Assembly: GCA_002377695.1 (NCBI GenBank) | Contig: DFQH01000007.1 | Coordinates: forward strand, 304,956 to 368,955 | Reading direction: 5' to 3' | Length of the DNA: 64,000 bases | Source: Citromicrobium sp. UBA3494 | GTDB taxonomy: Bacteria > Pseudomonadota > Alphaproteobacteria > Sphingomonadales > Sphingomonadaceae | In this document: positions 53,138 through 61,917 of the stretch, piece after piece | How the letters are laid out: the number at the start of each line of letters is the position of its first letter | How positions within the stretch are numbered: the stretch's first letter is position 1 | Translations under genes and position numbers: made by a program | Notes under the pieces: model-generated | The model's input: the letters and a program-made list of their open reading frames with translations, nothing else | What the model was told of the DNA's origin: nothing | Databases searched by the model: none

Positions 53138-55837
53138 ATGATGGCCATCGAAACGGGCGCGACGCGCCGCTCGCCCAATATCCGCAATTATGCGCTCGCA
53201 CTGTTGGTCGGCACGACGCTGGCCGGACTGCCGCAAGCCGCCTTTGCGCAGGAGACCGGCGAGAACGCTGCGCAGACCACTGCAACGCAGAGCGATCCGG
53301 CCGCCGAGCCGCAGGCGACAAGTGCACGGCAGGGCGACACGATCCGCACGATTTCGGTTCGCGGCGTGCAGCGGCTCGAACCGCAGACCATCCTCAGCTA
53401 CGTGCGGCTGCGCCCGGGTGACGAGTACACAACCGCCGCCGCCGACCAGGCACTGAAGGACCTTGCCGCGACGGAGCTTTTCGAAAGCTTCACGATTCGC
53501 AACGACAACGGCGCCGTGCTGATCGACGTGGTGGAAAACCCGGTCATCAACCGCATCATTCTCGAAGGAAACGATCGGCTCGACAGCGACAAGATCCTGC
53601 CCGAGATCAAGCTGTCGCCGCGCCAGATCTTCACCCGGTCCAAGGTCCGGGCAGACGTCGCCCGCATTATCGAGCTGTACAAGCGTCAGGGACGGTTCGC
53701 CGCCACGGTCGAGCCCAAGACCGTCGAACTGAGCCAGAACCGCGTCGATCTCGTTTTCGAGATCACCGAAGGGCCCAAGTCGCGGGTGCAGCAGATCAAC
53801 ATCATCGGGAACGATGCGTTTTCCGATGGCAAGCTGAAAGGCGAGATGGTCACCAAGGAGACCGGCCTGTTCAGTTTCCTCAGTGGCAATACCAGCTACG
53901 ATCCCGACAAGCTCGCCTTCGACCAGCAGAAGCTGCGCGAATTCTACCTGACGCAAGGCTATGTGGACTTCCGCGTCGTCTCCGCCGTGGCCGAACTGAC
54001 GCCCGACCGGCGCGACTTCATCATCACCTACGTGGTCGAGGAAGGTGAACGCTACAAGTTCGGCGATGTCGAGGTGACCAGCGAAATCCGCGATTTCGAC
54101 GGAGACGCGCTGACCAATAACCTCACGATCCAGGAAGGCGACTGGTACGACGCCAAGCGGATCGAGGATACGGTCGAACAGCTCAGCGAACTGGCCGGCC
54201 GCTTCGGTTACGCCTTTGCCGACGTACGCCCGCAGTTCCGCCGCAACCCGGACGATCTGACCATGGATGTGACCATGGTCATCAACGAGGCGCCGCGCGT
54301 TTATATCGAGCGGGTCGACGTCAATGGAAACACGCTGACGCAGGACAAGGTTATTCGCCGCGAGTTCCGCTCTGCGGAAGGGGATGCGTTCAACTCTCTG
54401 GCGGTCAACCGCACCACCGCTCGCATCAATTCGCTCGGCTATTTCCAGGAAGGCTTCGAGGTCGAGCAGCGGGAAACCGCATCGCCCGACCGGATCATCC
54501 TGGAAGCAAATGTGGAAGAACAGCCGACCGGCGAACTGCAGCTTTCGGCCGGCTTTTCCTCGATCGAGAGCTTCCTGTTCTCCGGCTCCATCCGGCAGCG
54601 CAATTTCCGCGGTCGCGGGCAGACCATCGGCGCATCGGCCCAGATTTCGCGCTTCTCGAATTCGATCAACCTGAGCTTTACCGAGCCCTACGTGTTCGAT
54701 CGGAACATCTCGCTTGGCGCGGATATCTACCGCCGCGACGTGAACAGCTTCAACCTGCAGAACCGCGACCAGACCCGTTATCAGCAGGTCACGACCGGCG
54801 GCTCGGTGCGCGTGGGCGTGCCGCTGACCGAATATGCCTCGCTGGTGGGGAGCTACACGCTCAACTACGATCAGGTCACCGTCGACGAGAACGAGTTCTT
54901 CAACGACTTCGATGGCGACGGCATCCGCGAATGCGAGCCGCTGCTGGCATCGCGCTTCATCTGCGATACGCTGGGCGATCGCACGAGCTCGATCCTCGGC
55001 CTCAATTTCACCTATAACTCCCTCAACAGCTTCTATCGCCCGACCCGCGGCGAACGCCTTACGCTCGGCGTGGACTATGCCGGGCTTGGCGGGGATGTGA
55101 ACTACGTTCGCGTGCGCGGGCAGGGTGCCAAGTACTGGCCCATCTTCGGCGATTTCATCTTCTCGCTTCAGGCAGAGGGTGGCTACATCAAGGGCCTGAA
55201 GGATCGTGGCCCGGGCCGTGACGACGTGCTTTTGACCGACCGCTTCTTCCTTGGAGAGCCGCAGTTCCGCGGGTTCGATATCCGCGGTGTGGGCCCGCGC
55301 GTCCTGCGCCAGCCGATCATCGACGATGGCGACGGCAACCCGCTGGTTGTGACGGATCGCGATCGCAACTCCGACGACGCGATCGGCGGCAACGCCTACT
55401 ATCTCGGCCGTGCCGAGCTGGAAATTCCGCTGGGCACGGGCGCGCGCGAGCTGGGTCTGCGTCCGTCGATCTTCCTCGATGTGGGCGCGCTGTTCAATGT
55501 CGAGACGCCGCAGCTGCAAAACAGCCCCTTCCCGGACGGGATCAGCTTCCAATTGCGCGATGCGAATGGAAATCCGCTCTTCATCGACGGTAGTGGTCTG
55601 GCCACGACGGACGCCACCGATGATGATGGTAATCCGCTGTCGCCCCTGGAACGGACAATCCAGCCGTTCCAGGAGATATTCCTCGGCAACAGTGCCGCGC
55701 CGCGCATTTCCGTGGGCATCGGGGTGAACTGGAATTCCCCCTTCGGGCCGTTCCGGATCGACCTGGCGCATGTGATCCGCAAGGAACCGGGCGACGACAC
55801 CAAGACACTCTCATTCAACGTAGGGACGCAATTCTGA
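53138..55837 (+). CDS. bamA: Outer-membrane protein assembly factor BamA
   Basis: Omp85-family insertase for outer-membrane beta-barrels, 899 residues. A signal peptide (cleaved near residue 37, AAFAQE) and an acidic linker are followed by five POTRA domains (about 65-435, first one starting IRTISVRGVQRLEPQTILSYV, core VRGVQRLEPQ). The C-terminal barrel has the lid-lock motif region FRGFDIRGVGPR and a final strand ending in Phe. The barrel carries a long Asp/Asn-rich insertion (about 810-850). It overlaps ompH by one base. Confidence 0.96.
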   Translation: MMAIETGATRRSPNIRNYALALLVGTTLAGLPQAAFAQETGENAAQTTATQSDPAAEPQATSARQGDTIRTISVRGVQRLEPQTILSYVRLRPGDEYTTAAADQALKDLAATELFESFTIRNDNGAVLIDVVENPVINRIILEGNDRLDSDKILPEIKLSPRQIFTRSKVRADVARIIELYKRQGRFAATVEPKTVELSQNRVDLVFEITEGPKSRVQQINIIGNDAFSDGKLKGEMVTKETGLFSFLSGNTSYDPDKLAFDQQKLREFYLTQGYVDFRVVSAVAELTPDRRDFIITYVVEEGERYKFGDVEVTSEIRDFDGDALTNNLTIQEGDWYDAKRIEDTVEQLSELAGRFGYAFADVRPQFRRNPDDLTMDVTMVINEAPRVYIERVDVNGNTLTQDKVIRREFRSAEGDAFNSLAVNRTTARINSLGYFQEGFEVEQRETASPDRIILEANVEEQPTGELQLSAGFSSIESFLFSGSIRQRNFRGRGQTIGASAQISRFSNSINLSFTEPYVFDRNISLGADIYRRDVNSFNLQNRDQTRYQQVTTGGSVRVGVPLTEYASLVGSYTLNYDQVTVDENEFFNDFDGDGIRECEPLLASRFICDTLGDRTSSILGLNFTYNSLNSFYRPTRGERLTLGVDYAGLGGDVNYVRVRGQGAKYWPIFGDFIFSLQAEGGYIKGLKDRGPGRDDVLLTDRFFLGEPQFRGFDIRGVGPRVLRQPIIDDGDGNPLVVTDRDRNSDDAIGGNAYYLGRAELEIPLGTGARELGLRPSIFLDVGALFNVETPQLQNSPFPDGISFQLRDANGNPLFIDGSGLATTDATDDDGNPLSPLERTIQPFQEIFLGNSAAPRISVGIGVNWNSPFGPFRIDLAHVIRKEPGDDTKTLSFNVGTQF

Positions 55838-56526
55838 TGAAACTTGCCAAAGCAACGCTCGCTCTCGCGACCGCTCTGGGCGCGACGCTCACCGCGGCAC
55901 CCGCCGCAGCACAGGTCAACGGGATCGCGATCAGCAATCCCGAGGTCGTGATCCTCCAGAGCCAGGCCCGGCAGGCCGCCTACCAGCAGATCGGCCAGAC
56001 CTATCAGAGCCAGATCCAGCAGGTCAGCACGCTGCGCCAGGAAACGAATGCGCTGGAGCAGAGCCTGGATACCAATTCCGACGGCCAGCTGACCGAGGCG
56101 GAGGTGCAGGCCAATCCGGCGGTGGTCCAGCAGATCAACCAGAAGGAACAGCAGATCGGCCAGCTCTACCAACCGATCGCTCTCGCCCAGACCTATGCGA
56201 TCGAACAGCTGGTTAACGACTACGAGAACGCGCAGAACCAGGTCATGCAGCAGAAGGGCATTCAGATGCTGTTGTCGCCCGATGCGGTCCAGTCGGCCCC
56301 GGATAGCGCCAATGTCACCGGCGACATCGTAGCCGCGCTGAACTCCCGCATGCCGAGCGTGCAGACCACGCCGCCGCAGGGCTGGCAGCCGAACCGCCAG
56401 TCGGTCGCGTTGCAGCAACGTATCCAGCAGATCCTGCTCGGCCTCGCGCAGCAGCAGGCGATGGCACAGGCGCAGCAGCAGCAGGCGGGCCAGCCGCAGG
56501 CTCCGGCGCAGCCGACCGGGCGCTAA
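55837..56526 (+). CDS. OmpH/Skp-like periplasmic chaperone with an EF-hand loop
   Basis: A 229-residue secreted protein: signal peptide 1-25 (ending AAAQ), then [33 protein letters not shown] (core [10 protein letters not shown]), matching the Skp start, and long Gln-rich helices typical of the Skp tentacles. Between the helices, residues 79-90 read [12 protein letters not shown], a perfect DxNxDGxxxxxE calcium-binding loop that classical Skp lacks. The C-terminus is Gln/Ala/Pro-rich. It follows bamA with a one-base overlap, the conserved position of skp. Calcium binding is inferred. Confidence 0.85.
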   Translation: MKLAKATLALATALGATLTAAPAAAQVNGIAISNPEVVILQSQARQAAYQQIGQTYQSQIQQVSTLRQETNALEQSLDTNSDGQLTEAEVQANPAVVQQINQKEQQIGQLYQPIALAQTYAIEQLVNDYENAQNQVMQQKGIQMLLSPDAVQSAPDSANVTGDIVAALNSRMPSVQTTPPQGWQPNRQSVALQQRIQQILLGLAQQQAMAQAQQQQAGQPQAPAQPTGR

Positions 56527-56572
56527 GATCATCGCCGAGGTAGAGAATTCCGGCGCGAACGAAGCGCGCTCG

Positions 56573-57010
56573 ATGGATGTGCGGCAGGTCCTCAAGGCCC
56601 TGCCGCACCGTTACCCTTTGCTGCTCGTCGACCGAGTCGAAGACCTGACGCTGGGGGAAGATATCCATGCGGTGAAGGCGGTGACCTTCAACGAGGATTT
56701 CTTCCAGGGCCATTTCCCGGGCGCGCCGATCATGCCCGGCGTCCTGCAGATCGAGGCGCTTGCCCAAGCTGCCGCGATCCTCGGGATCGAGACGCTTGAA
56801 CTGGCTGGAACCGGCAAGCTGGTCTATTTCATGGGCATCGACGGCGCCAAGTTTCGCGCGCCTGTGACGCCGGGCTGTCTGCTCGATCTGAAGGTATCGT
56901 TCCTGCAAAAGCGCAGCCGCGTCTACAAGTTTGCCGGCAAGGCGAGCGTGAACGGCAAGGTGACCTGCGAATGCGAGTTCACCGCGATGATCGCCGACCC
57001 GCCGGAATGA
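56573..57010 (+). CDS. fabZ: 3-hydroxyacyl-ACP dehydratase FabZ
   Basis: Dehydrates 3-hydroxyacyl-ACP in fatty acid synthesis. The 145-residue hotdog protein has [13 protein letters not shown], the catalytic His in [12 protein letters not shown] and the catalytic Glu in [13 protein letters not shown]. In most Gram-negatives lpxD separates skp from fabZ and lpxA follows; neither is present here. The ATG at 56573 is the only reasonable start. The stop overlaps the start of the next gene (ATGA). Confidence 0.95.
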   Translation: MDVRQVLKALPHRYPLLLVDRVEDLTLGEDIHAVKAVTFNEDFFQGHFPGAPIMPGVLQIEALAQAAAILGIETLELAGTGKLVYFMGIDGAKFRAPVTPGCLLDLKVSFLQKRSRVYKFAGKASVNGKVTCECEFTAMIADPPE

Positions 57011-57573
57011 TCTGGCGGGCAGTTCCTTGCGCTCTGGCGCTGGTTCTTGCCACTCCTGCCATTGGCCAGGAGACAGGCGGTGCGTTCGACGGCAATCCAG
57101 AAATGCAGGCATTGTTCGCCGCCGATCAGGAAGAGCGGACGGGCGAGGCGGTTGACTGGGCGGCACTCCGCAAGGCGGATCGGGAGCGTCGGGCGCGCGT
57201 GCGCGAGCTCCTGGATCGCGGGGAGTTGCAGACGGCGGACGATTTCTACGCCGCCGCTTTCGTGTTCCAGCACGGCAACGAGCCTGAGGCTTACCTCTTG
57301 GCACACGCTCTGGCGGTCCGCTCGCTCGCTCTCGGTCACGAAAATGCGGAATGGATCGCGGCGGCCAGCCTTGATCGCTACCTCCAGTCGATTGCGCGCG
57401 AGCAGATCTACGGTACGCAGAGTACCCGCTACCCGGGCGAAGACGCCACTCGGGGGCGTTACGATCGCGATTTGCTGACGGATCAGCTTCGTGTCGCAGC
57501 CGGTACGGGGACGCTTGCAGAACAGGACGCGAAACTGGACAAACAGAACGCACCAGCGGGCGAACCCGAATAG
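57007..57573 (+). CDS. Exported protein of unknown function in the fabZ operon
   Basis: A 188-residue protein with a signal peptide (1-20, ending AIGQ). The mature part is helical and charged: [39 protein letters not shown], then [35 protein letters not shown] (core [18 protein letters not shown]) and [18 protein letters not shown]. The fold resembles short helical-repeat domains, but I do not recognise a named family with certainty. Its start is coupled to the fabZ stop, occupying the place where lpxA usually lies. A role in envelope physiology is inferred from position only. Confidence 0.75.
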   Translation: MIWRAVPCALALVLATPAIGQETGGAFDGNPEMQALFAADQEERTGEAVDWAALRKADRERRARVRELLDRGELQTADDFYAAAFVFQHGNEPEAYLLAHALAVRSLALGHENAEWIAAASLDRYLQSIAREQIYGTQSTRYPGEDATRGRYDRDLLTDQLRVAAGTGTLAEQDAKLDKQNAPAGEPE

Positions 57574-57666
57574 GCTTGCCAATAGCGCGCGATGAGACTA
57601 TCCGCGCGCCTTTCCCACTCAACAGCTGGACCGGTCGGAACCGTTCCGAGGCTATGGAGACATGAC

Positions 57667-57891
57667 ATGAAGGCCGAAGGTCACCCCGATTACCACACCA
57701 TCAACGTCAAGATGACCGATGGCACCGAATTCCAGACGCGCTCCACCTGGGGCAGCGAAGGCGATACGCTGACGCTGGAAATCGATCCGACCAGCCACCC
57801 GGCCTGGACCGGCGGCAAGCAGCAGCTTCAGGAAGGTGGCCGCGTGGCCGCTTTCAACAAGCGCTTCGGCGGGCTCAGCCTCAAGAAGTAA
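57667..57891 (+). CDS. rpmE: 50S ribosomal protein L31
   Basis: A 74-residue L31 protein beginning [19 protein letters not shown] with [22 protein letters not shown] and [12 protein letters not shown]. It contains no cysteines, so it is the zinc-independent (C-minus) form, which keeps working under zinc shortage. No second rpmE is visible in the window. The gene is followed by a strong terminator. Confidence 0.95.
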   Translation: MKAEGHPDYHTINVKMTDGTEFQTRSTWGSEGDTLTLEIDPTSHPAWTGGKQQLQEGGRVAAFNKRFGGLSLKK

Positions 57892-57928
57892 CGCTTTTAA
57901 GAGCTTTGCGGCGTTCGCGCCGCGAGGG

Positions 57929-57957
57929 AAGGGCGGTCCGACGGGGCCGCCCTTTTT
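57929..57957 (+). terminator. Rho-independent terminator after rpmE
   Basis: GGGCGGTCC pairs with GGGCCGCCC around a GACG loop and is followed by TTTTT. AA precedes the stem. It lies 38 bases after the rpmE stop. Confidence 0.92.
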
Positions 57958-57983
57958 CGTTAGCGCAACCGGGCTGGGCCCCT

Positions 57984-58301
57984 TTACCCGGCGCAGTCGA
58001 CGCAGCGTGTCGCGATGGGCCGCGCTTTCAGCCGCTCGCGAGCGATGGGCTTCCCGCATTGGCTGCACCGGCCATAGGTGCCGTTCTCGATCCGCAGAAG
58101 CGCCATCCTGATTTGCGCTATTTCCTGCCGCAGAACGCCATCGACGCCCTCGAGCGCTTCGTCATCGGCCAGATCGATGGCCTGTTCGCTCGAATCGGCA
58201 TCGAGGGCGTGGCGCAGATCGTCTTCGATCACGTCGGCCCGCTCGAGCAGGTTCGCGAGCCGTTGCTTGAGCTGTTCGCGCAGATCGCCGTAGTCGTTCA
58301 T
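57984..58301 (-). CDS. TraR/DksA-family zinc-finger protein
   Basis: A 105-residue DksA-like protein. The N-terminal coiled coil (LREQLKQRLANLLERADVIEDDLRHAL region, about 6-40) carries acidic residues near its tip (EALEGVDG). The C4 zinc finger reads CSQCGKPI and CVDC. Family members bind the RNA polymerase secondary channel. It lacks the DxxDxA tip of true DksA in clear form (ADSSEQAIDLADDE), so it may not act with ppGpp. The start at 58301 was chosen because AGGAG lies seven bases upstream. Confidence 0.87.
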   Translation of the reverse strand: MNDYGDLREQLKQRLANLLERADVIEDDLRHALDADSSEQAIDLADDEALEGVDGVLRQEIAQIRMALLRIENGTYGRCSQCGKPIARERLKARPIATRCVDCAG

Positions 58302-58414
58302 TGCCACTCTCCTGTAACCTTCGTCTCCGAAGTACTAGCAGAAGGCGGCTGGGCGGATGTTGATCTCGCTCAATTCCAGAAGAGGGACGAAGTTTCTCTA
58401 CCGGGGATCACGCC

Positions 58415-59083
58415 TCACCATCCCCATGGCTTCTCCCGATACCACTTCGTGATCACGTATTTCATGCCTTTGCGCACCTTCATCCCGTGGTGCATCGTAT
58501 TGGGATTGACCGACTGGTCGGGGCGCCGATTGTTCCAGCAGATCAGCTTGCCCGTTTCCGGCTGGAAGCTCTTCCTGATCGTCTTGAAGCGCGTCACGCC
58601 GCCCGCCTCGGGTTCATTGAGATAGATCATGAAGGTCCAGGTGCGCTGGCCCGCGACCGAGCAATATTTCTCCCAGTCCTGGCCATCCGGGTTGAAATAG
58701 TCGCAATGCGCCTTGAATTCCTGCCCGACGGCGTAGCGCTGGCCCTGTAACGGCTCGCCATACGCGGGGTCGATTCCCGAAAGGTCGGCCAGCATTGCGT
58801 CGAGCCTTTGCGAGCGCGGGTCGTCCATCGGCAGATCGCAGGTCTCGCTGGTGCGGAAATACTCGTCACCATCGAAGTCGGCCAGCGTCGAAGGGCGCCG
58901 CTTGGCCTCGATCATGGTGATGAGTTCGGCGCAGAATCCGGGATCGAGAAATCCGCGTTTCTGCAACAGCTCCAGCTTGTCATAGGGCAGGCGCTGCATG
59001 CCTTTCGCTGCCAGCTCTCTGGCATCGGATTCGCCCGGATCGCGCATGCCGGCCCCATGCGCGAGACACAGGGCCTTTTGCAA
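58415..59083 (-). CDS. 2-oxoglutarate/Fe(II)-dependent prolyl 4-hydroxylase-like protein
   Basis: A 222-residue dioxygenase of the P4H type. The iron ligands are HxD in FKAHCDYF (about residues 122-124) and the distal His in MHHGMKV. The 2-oxoglutarate-binding Lys is probably in KGMKYVITKWYRE. The block WTFMIYLNEPEAGGVTRF is standard for the family. Bacterial members hydroxylate prolines of proteins such as EF-Tu or free peptides; the target here is unknown. An ATG twelve codons later is an alternative start. Confidence 0.9.
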   Translation of the reverse strand: MQKALCLAHGAGMRDPGESDARELAAKGMQRLPYDKLELLQKRGFLDPGFCAELITMIEAKRRPSTLADFDGDEYFRTSETCDLPMDDPRSQRLDAMLADLSGIDPAYGEPLQGQRYAVGQEFKAHCDYFNPDGQDWEKYCSVAGQRTWTFMIYLNEPEAGGVTRFKTIRKSFQPETGKLICWNNRRPDQSVNPNTMHHGMKVRKGMKYVITKWYREKPWGW

Positions 59084-59242
59084 GGCGCGTAATATTAATG
59101 CGCCAAAATTCTAATTTCTGTCAAATTCGCTTTGTGTTTGGCTTTTTCGCCGCAAGCGAATATCGCGCACGCGTTCTGCCCTTGACGCGAGGATTCGTGC
59201 GCGTAACTGCCACCTTCCTTGCGCGGCTGCGCCGGGGCATAT

Positions 59243-59320
59243 GGCGATCGTAGCTCAGTTGGTTAGAGCGCCGGTTTGTGGTACCGGAGGTCGGGGGTTC
59301 GAGACCCCTCGATCGCCCCA
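59243..59320 (+). tRNA. tRNA-His (GTG)
   Basis: Acceptor GCGATCG/CGATCGC extended by G(-1) paired with discriminator C, as expected for tRNA-His. It also has D-arm GCTCAGTTGGTTAGAGC, anticodon loop TTGTGGT (anticodon GTG), TTCGAGA T-loop and encoded CCA. Confidence 0.96.
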
Positions 59321-59377
59321 TTTTCTCCAGCATGTCCCGACAGGCCCGAATGACACTGTTGGGATGATGCAAAGGCG

Positions 59378-60442
59378 ATGAACGCGTTCTGGACCGAGCC
59401 CGATTTCGACAACCATGAGGTTGTCCACTTCGTACACGACGAAAAGCGGGGCCTCACCGCGATTATCGCCCTTCATTCGACGCACCTCGGCCCCGCAGCG
59501 GGCGGCACGCGCTTCTGGCATTATGCGCAGCCCGGCGCGGCGATGCGAGACGCGCTGCGCCTGAGCCGCGGGATGAGCTACAAGAACGCCATGGCCGGCC
59601 TGCCGATGGGCGGGGGCAAGGCGGTGATCCTCGCATCCGAAGACCGCGCGAAGACGCCTGAGATGCTGGCTGCCTTCGGCGATGCGGTCGAAGGGCTGGG
59701 CGGCAAGTATGTGACGGCCGAAGATGTCGGCATCTCCGTGGAAGACATGGTGGCCGTGAAGCAGCGCACCGAATACGTCTCCGGCCTGCCGGTCGGTGAA
59801 GGCGAGGCGGGGGGCAATCCCGGCCCATTTACCGCGCTGGGCATCTATCTGGGCATCAAGGCCGCTGTGCAGCACAAGCTGGGCAAGGACAGCGTCGAGG
59901 GCGTGCATGTCGCGGTGCAGGGCACAGGCAGCGTGGGCGGCGGTGTCGCCCGGCTTCTGGCGAAGGACGGCGCGAAGCTGACACTGGCAGACATCCACTC
60001 CGACAACGCGGAGGCGCTGGCGAGCGAGTTGGGGGCGGACACGGTATCGGCCGAAGCGATCATGTCGGTCGGCTGCGATGTCTTCAGCCCCAACGCGCTG
60101 GGCGCGATCCTGAACGAAGAGGGCATCGCCCGGCTCGATTGCGCCATCGTGGCGGGCGGTGCGAACAACCAGCTCGCCCGGCCCGAGCATGGCGCCGTAC
60201 TTGCCGAACGCGACATCCTCTACGCGCCGGACTACGTCATCAACGCGGGCGGAATCATCAGCGTGACGATGGAATACCTGTGCCGCCGCGAAAGCGCGCC
60301 CTGCGATATCAACGAAGTGCGCAAGCGCATCGCCCTGATTCCCGATCGGCTGAAGACCATCTGGCAGGAAAGCGAGGCCACCGGATCCTCCCCCGACCGG
60401 GTGGCGGATGCGATGGCCCAGAAGCTGATCGGCCGGGGGTGA
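59378..60442 (+). CDS. Glu/Leu/Phe/Val dehydrogenase family enzyme (leucine-dehydrogenase type)
   Basis: NAD-dependent oxidative deamination of a branched-chain or aromatic amino acid. The 354-residue protein has the short Leu/Phe/Val layout. The substrate domain has GPAAGGTRFW and the Lys of LSRGMSYKNAMAGLPMGGGKAVI (core GLPMGGGKA), DVGISVEDM follows, and the Rossmann motif VQGTGSVGGGVA is near residue 185. LADIHSDN with Asp at the end of strand 2 indicates NAD+. Leucine or valine is the likely substrate. It stands alone between tRNA-His and the ccm genes. Confidence 0.92.
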   Translation: MNAFWTEPDFDNHEVVHFVHDEKRGLTAIIALHSTHLGPAAGGTRFWHYAQPGAAMRDALRLSRGMSYKNAMAGLPMGGGKAVILASEDRAKTPEMLAAFGDAVEGLGGKYVTAEDVGISVEDMVAVKQRTEYVSGLPVGEGEAGGNPGPFTALGIYLGIKAAVQHKLGKDSVEGVHVAVQGTGSVGGGVARLLAKDGAKLTLADIHSDNAEALASELGADTVSAEAIMSVGCDVFSPNALGAILNEEGIARLDCAIVAGGANNQLARPEHGAVLAERDILYAPDYVINAGGIISVTMEYLCRRESAPCDINEVRKRIALIPDRLKTIWQESEATGSSPDRVADAMAQKLIGRG

Positions 60443-60538
60443 TAACGCCGGAGTGATCGCCCCTTCCGGCAGGTCCGAACGCCTTCGCGCGCCTTGCGTG
60501 AAGGGCGTGGGATGGGCATAGGGACGCGCGATAAAGAC

Positions 60539-61270
60539 ATGCACGGTTTCGCCAATCCCCGACGGTTTCTTGCGCTTGCCCGCAGGCTGACCCCGATCCT
60601 CGTCGGGGTGGGTCTGGCGGCCTCTACGGCTGCCATCCTGTGGGGCCTCATCGCCGTGCCGCCCGACCGGCTGATGGGCGAGACGGTGCGGATCATCTTC
60701 ATCCATGTGCCGACCGCATGGCTCGGCATGGCGGGCTGGGGCACGATCGCGGGGGCGAGCCTCGCCTTCATCGTGTGGCGGCATCCGCTGGCAGCGCTCG
60801 CCGCACGCGCCGCCGCAGTGCCGGGCGCAGTGTTCACCGCCCTGTGCCTCGTCACCGGATCGATCTGGGGTCGGCCCACCTGGGGCACCTGGTGGGTATG
60901 GGACGGACGGCTGACCAGCATGCTGATCCTGCTGTTCCTCTACCTCGCCTATATTGCGCTCAGCCAGGCGGTGGAGCGCGAGGGTGCTTCCGCGCGGTTG
61001 CCCGCGATCTTCGGACTAGTCGGCGCGGTCAACATCCCGATCATCAACCGTTCGGTCGTGTGGTGGAATTCGCTCCATCAGCCGCCCAGCATCACCACCG
61101 GCGGCAGCAGCATCGACGGGGTCTTCCTGTGGCCCATGCTGATCGCGCTAATCGGCTTCACCTGTATTTTCGCCGCCTGCGTGTTGATGAACATGCGGGC
61201 ATTGCTGGCGCAGACCCAGGCCGAGGCCCGCCTGCGCCGCCGGGCAATGGAAGCCGAGGCAGGCGCATGA
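60539..61270 (+). CDS. ccmC: Heme exporter/ligase protein CcmC
   Basis: Transfers heme to CcmE during cytochrome c maturation (system I). The 243-residue protein has six membrane helices and the tryptophan-rich WWD motif WGTWWVWDGRLTS, flanked by conserved His in FIHVPTAWL and in NSLHQPPS. The ATG at 60539 was chosen because the family begins shortly before the first helix; longer in-frame starts exist. ccmA and ccmB, often upstream, are not here. The stop overlaps ccmD by four bases. Confidence 0.96.
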   Translation: MHGFANPRRFLALARRLTPILVGVGLAASTAAILWGLIAVPPDRLMGETVRIIFIHVPTAWLGMAGWGTIAGASLAFIVWRHPLAALAARAAAVPGAVFTALCLVTGSIWGRPTWGTWWVWDGRLTSMLILLFLYLAYIALSQAVEREGASARLPAIFGLVGAVNIPIINRSVVWWNSLHQPPSITTGGSSIDGVFLWPMLIALIGFTCIFAACVLMNMRALLAQTQAEARLRRRAMEAEAGA

Positions 61271-61425
61271 TCCGCGAAGCGCTCGACCAGTGGGACTACG
61301 TGATCTCGGCCTATGCGATTGCGATTCCGGCGATTGTCGGCTTGCTGGTGTACTGCTGGCAACGCATGCGCAAGGCGGAGCGGCTGCGCGATGCGGCGCG
61401 TGGCGAAGGGAAGCGGAAGAAATGA
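61267..61425 (+). CDS. ccmD: Heme exporter protein CcmD
   Basis: A 52-residue single-span protein (helix at about 14-32, ISAYAIAIPAIVGLLVYCW region) with a highly basic tail (RMRKAERLRDAARGEGKRKK). CcmD helps release CcmE with its heme from the CcmABCD complex. It overlaps both neighbours by four bases, so all three are translated together. Identification rests on size, topology and position. Confidence 0.93.
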   Translation: MIREALDQWDYVISAYAIAIPAIVGLLVYCWQRMRKAERLRDAARGEGKRKK

Positions 61426-61901
61426 GTGTCACTTCGAACTCCACTCTGGCGCCCAAGCACCAGCGCCTAATCCTTGTGCTGATCGCGCTTTTCGTGCTGA
61501 TCGCCGCGGGGCTGCTCGCAGCGTGGGGCCTGCGCAGCCAGGCGGACTATTTCTACCTTCCGGAGGATATCGCGGAGAACCCGCCCGAGCCTGGCCGGGC
61601 CATCCGTCTCGGCGGAGTCGTCCAGAACGGGTCGATCCGTACGCTGAACGATGGCGTGACCATCGCGTTCGCGGTGGTCGGGCGCGAGGGCAATGCCGTT
61701 CCTGTCACGTATCGAGGTATCGTGCCGGACCTGTTCGTGGAAGGCTCGGGCGTGATCGCGAACGGGCGCCTTGCCGAGGGCGGCACGTTCGAGGCCGAGA
61801 CCCTGCTCGCCAAGCATGACGAGAACTACACCCCGCGCGAACTCGAAGGCCTGAGCGACGAGGCCATGCACGAGGTTCTGGAAGAGAGCGCCGCGCAATG
61901 A
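61422..61901 (+). CDS. ccmE: Cytochrome c-type biogenesis heme chaperone CcmE
   Basis: Periplasmic heme carrier, 159 residues, anchored by one N-terminal helix (about 18-38). The heme-attaching His lies in LLAKHDENYTPRE, with the Tyr of the HxxxY motif (H-D-E-N-Y) four residues on. The OB-fold strands include GRAIRLGGVVQNGSIR and VPVTYRGIVPDLFVEGSGVIANG (core YRGIVPDLF). The start overlaps the ccmD stop. Confidence 0.96.
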   Translation: MSVTSNSTLAPKHQRLILVLIALFVLIAAGLLAAWGLRSQADYFYLPEDIAENPPEPGRAIRLGGVVQNGSIRTLNDGVTIAFAVVGREGNAVPVTYRGIVPDLFVEGSGVIANGRLAEGGTFEAETLLAKHDENYTPRELEGLSDEAMHEVLEESAAQ

Positions 61902-61917
61902 AGGGCGCGCGCAGGCC

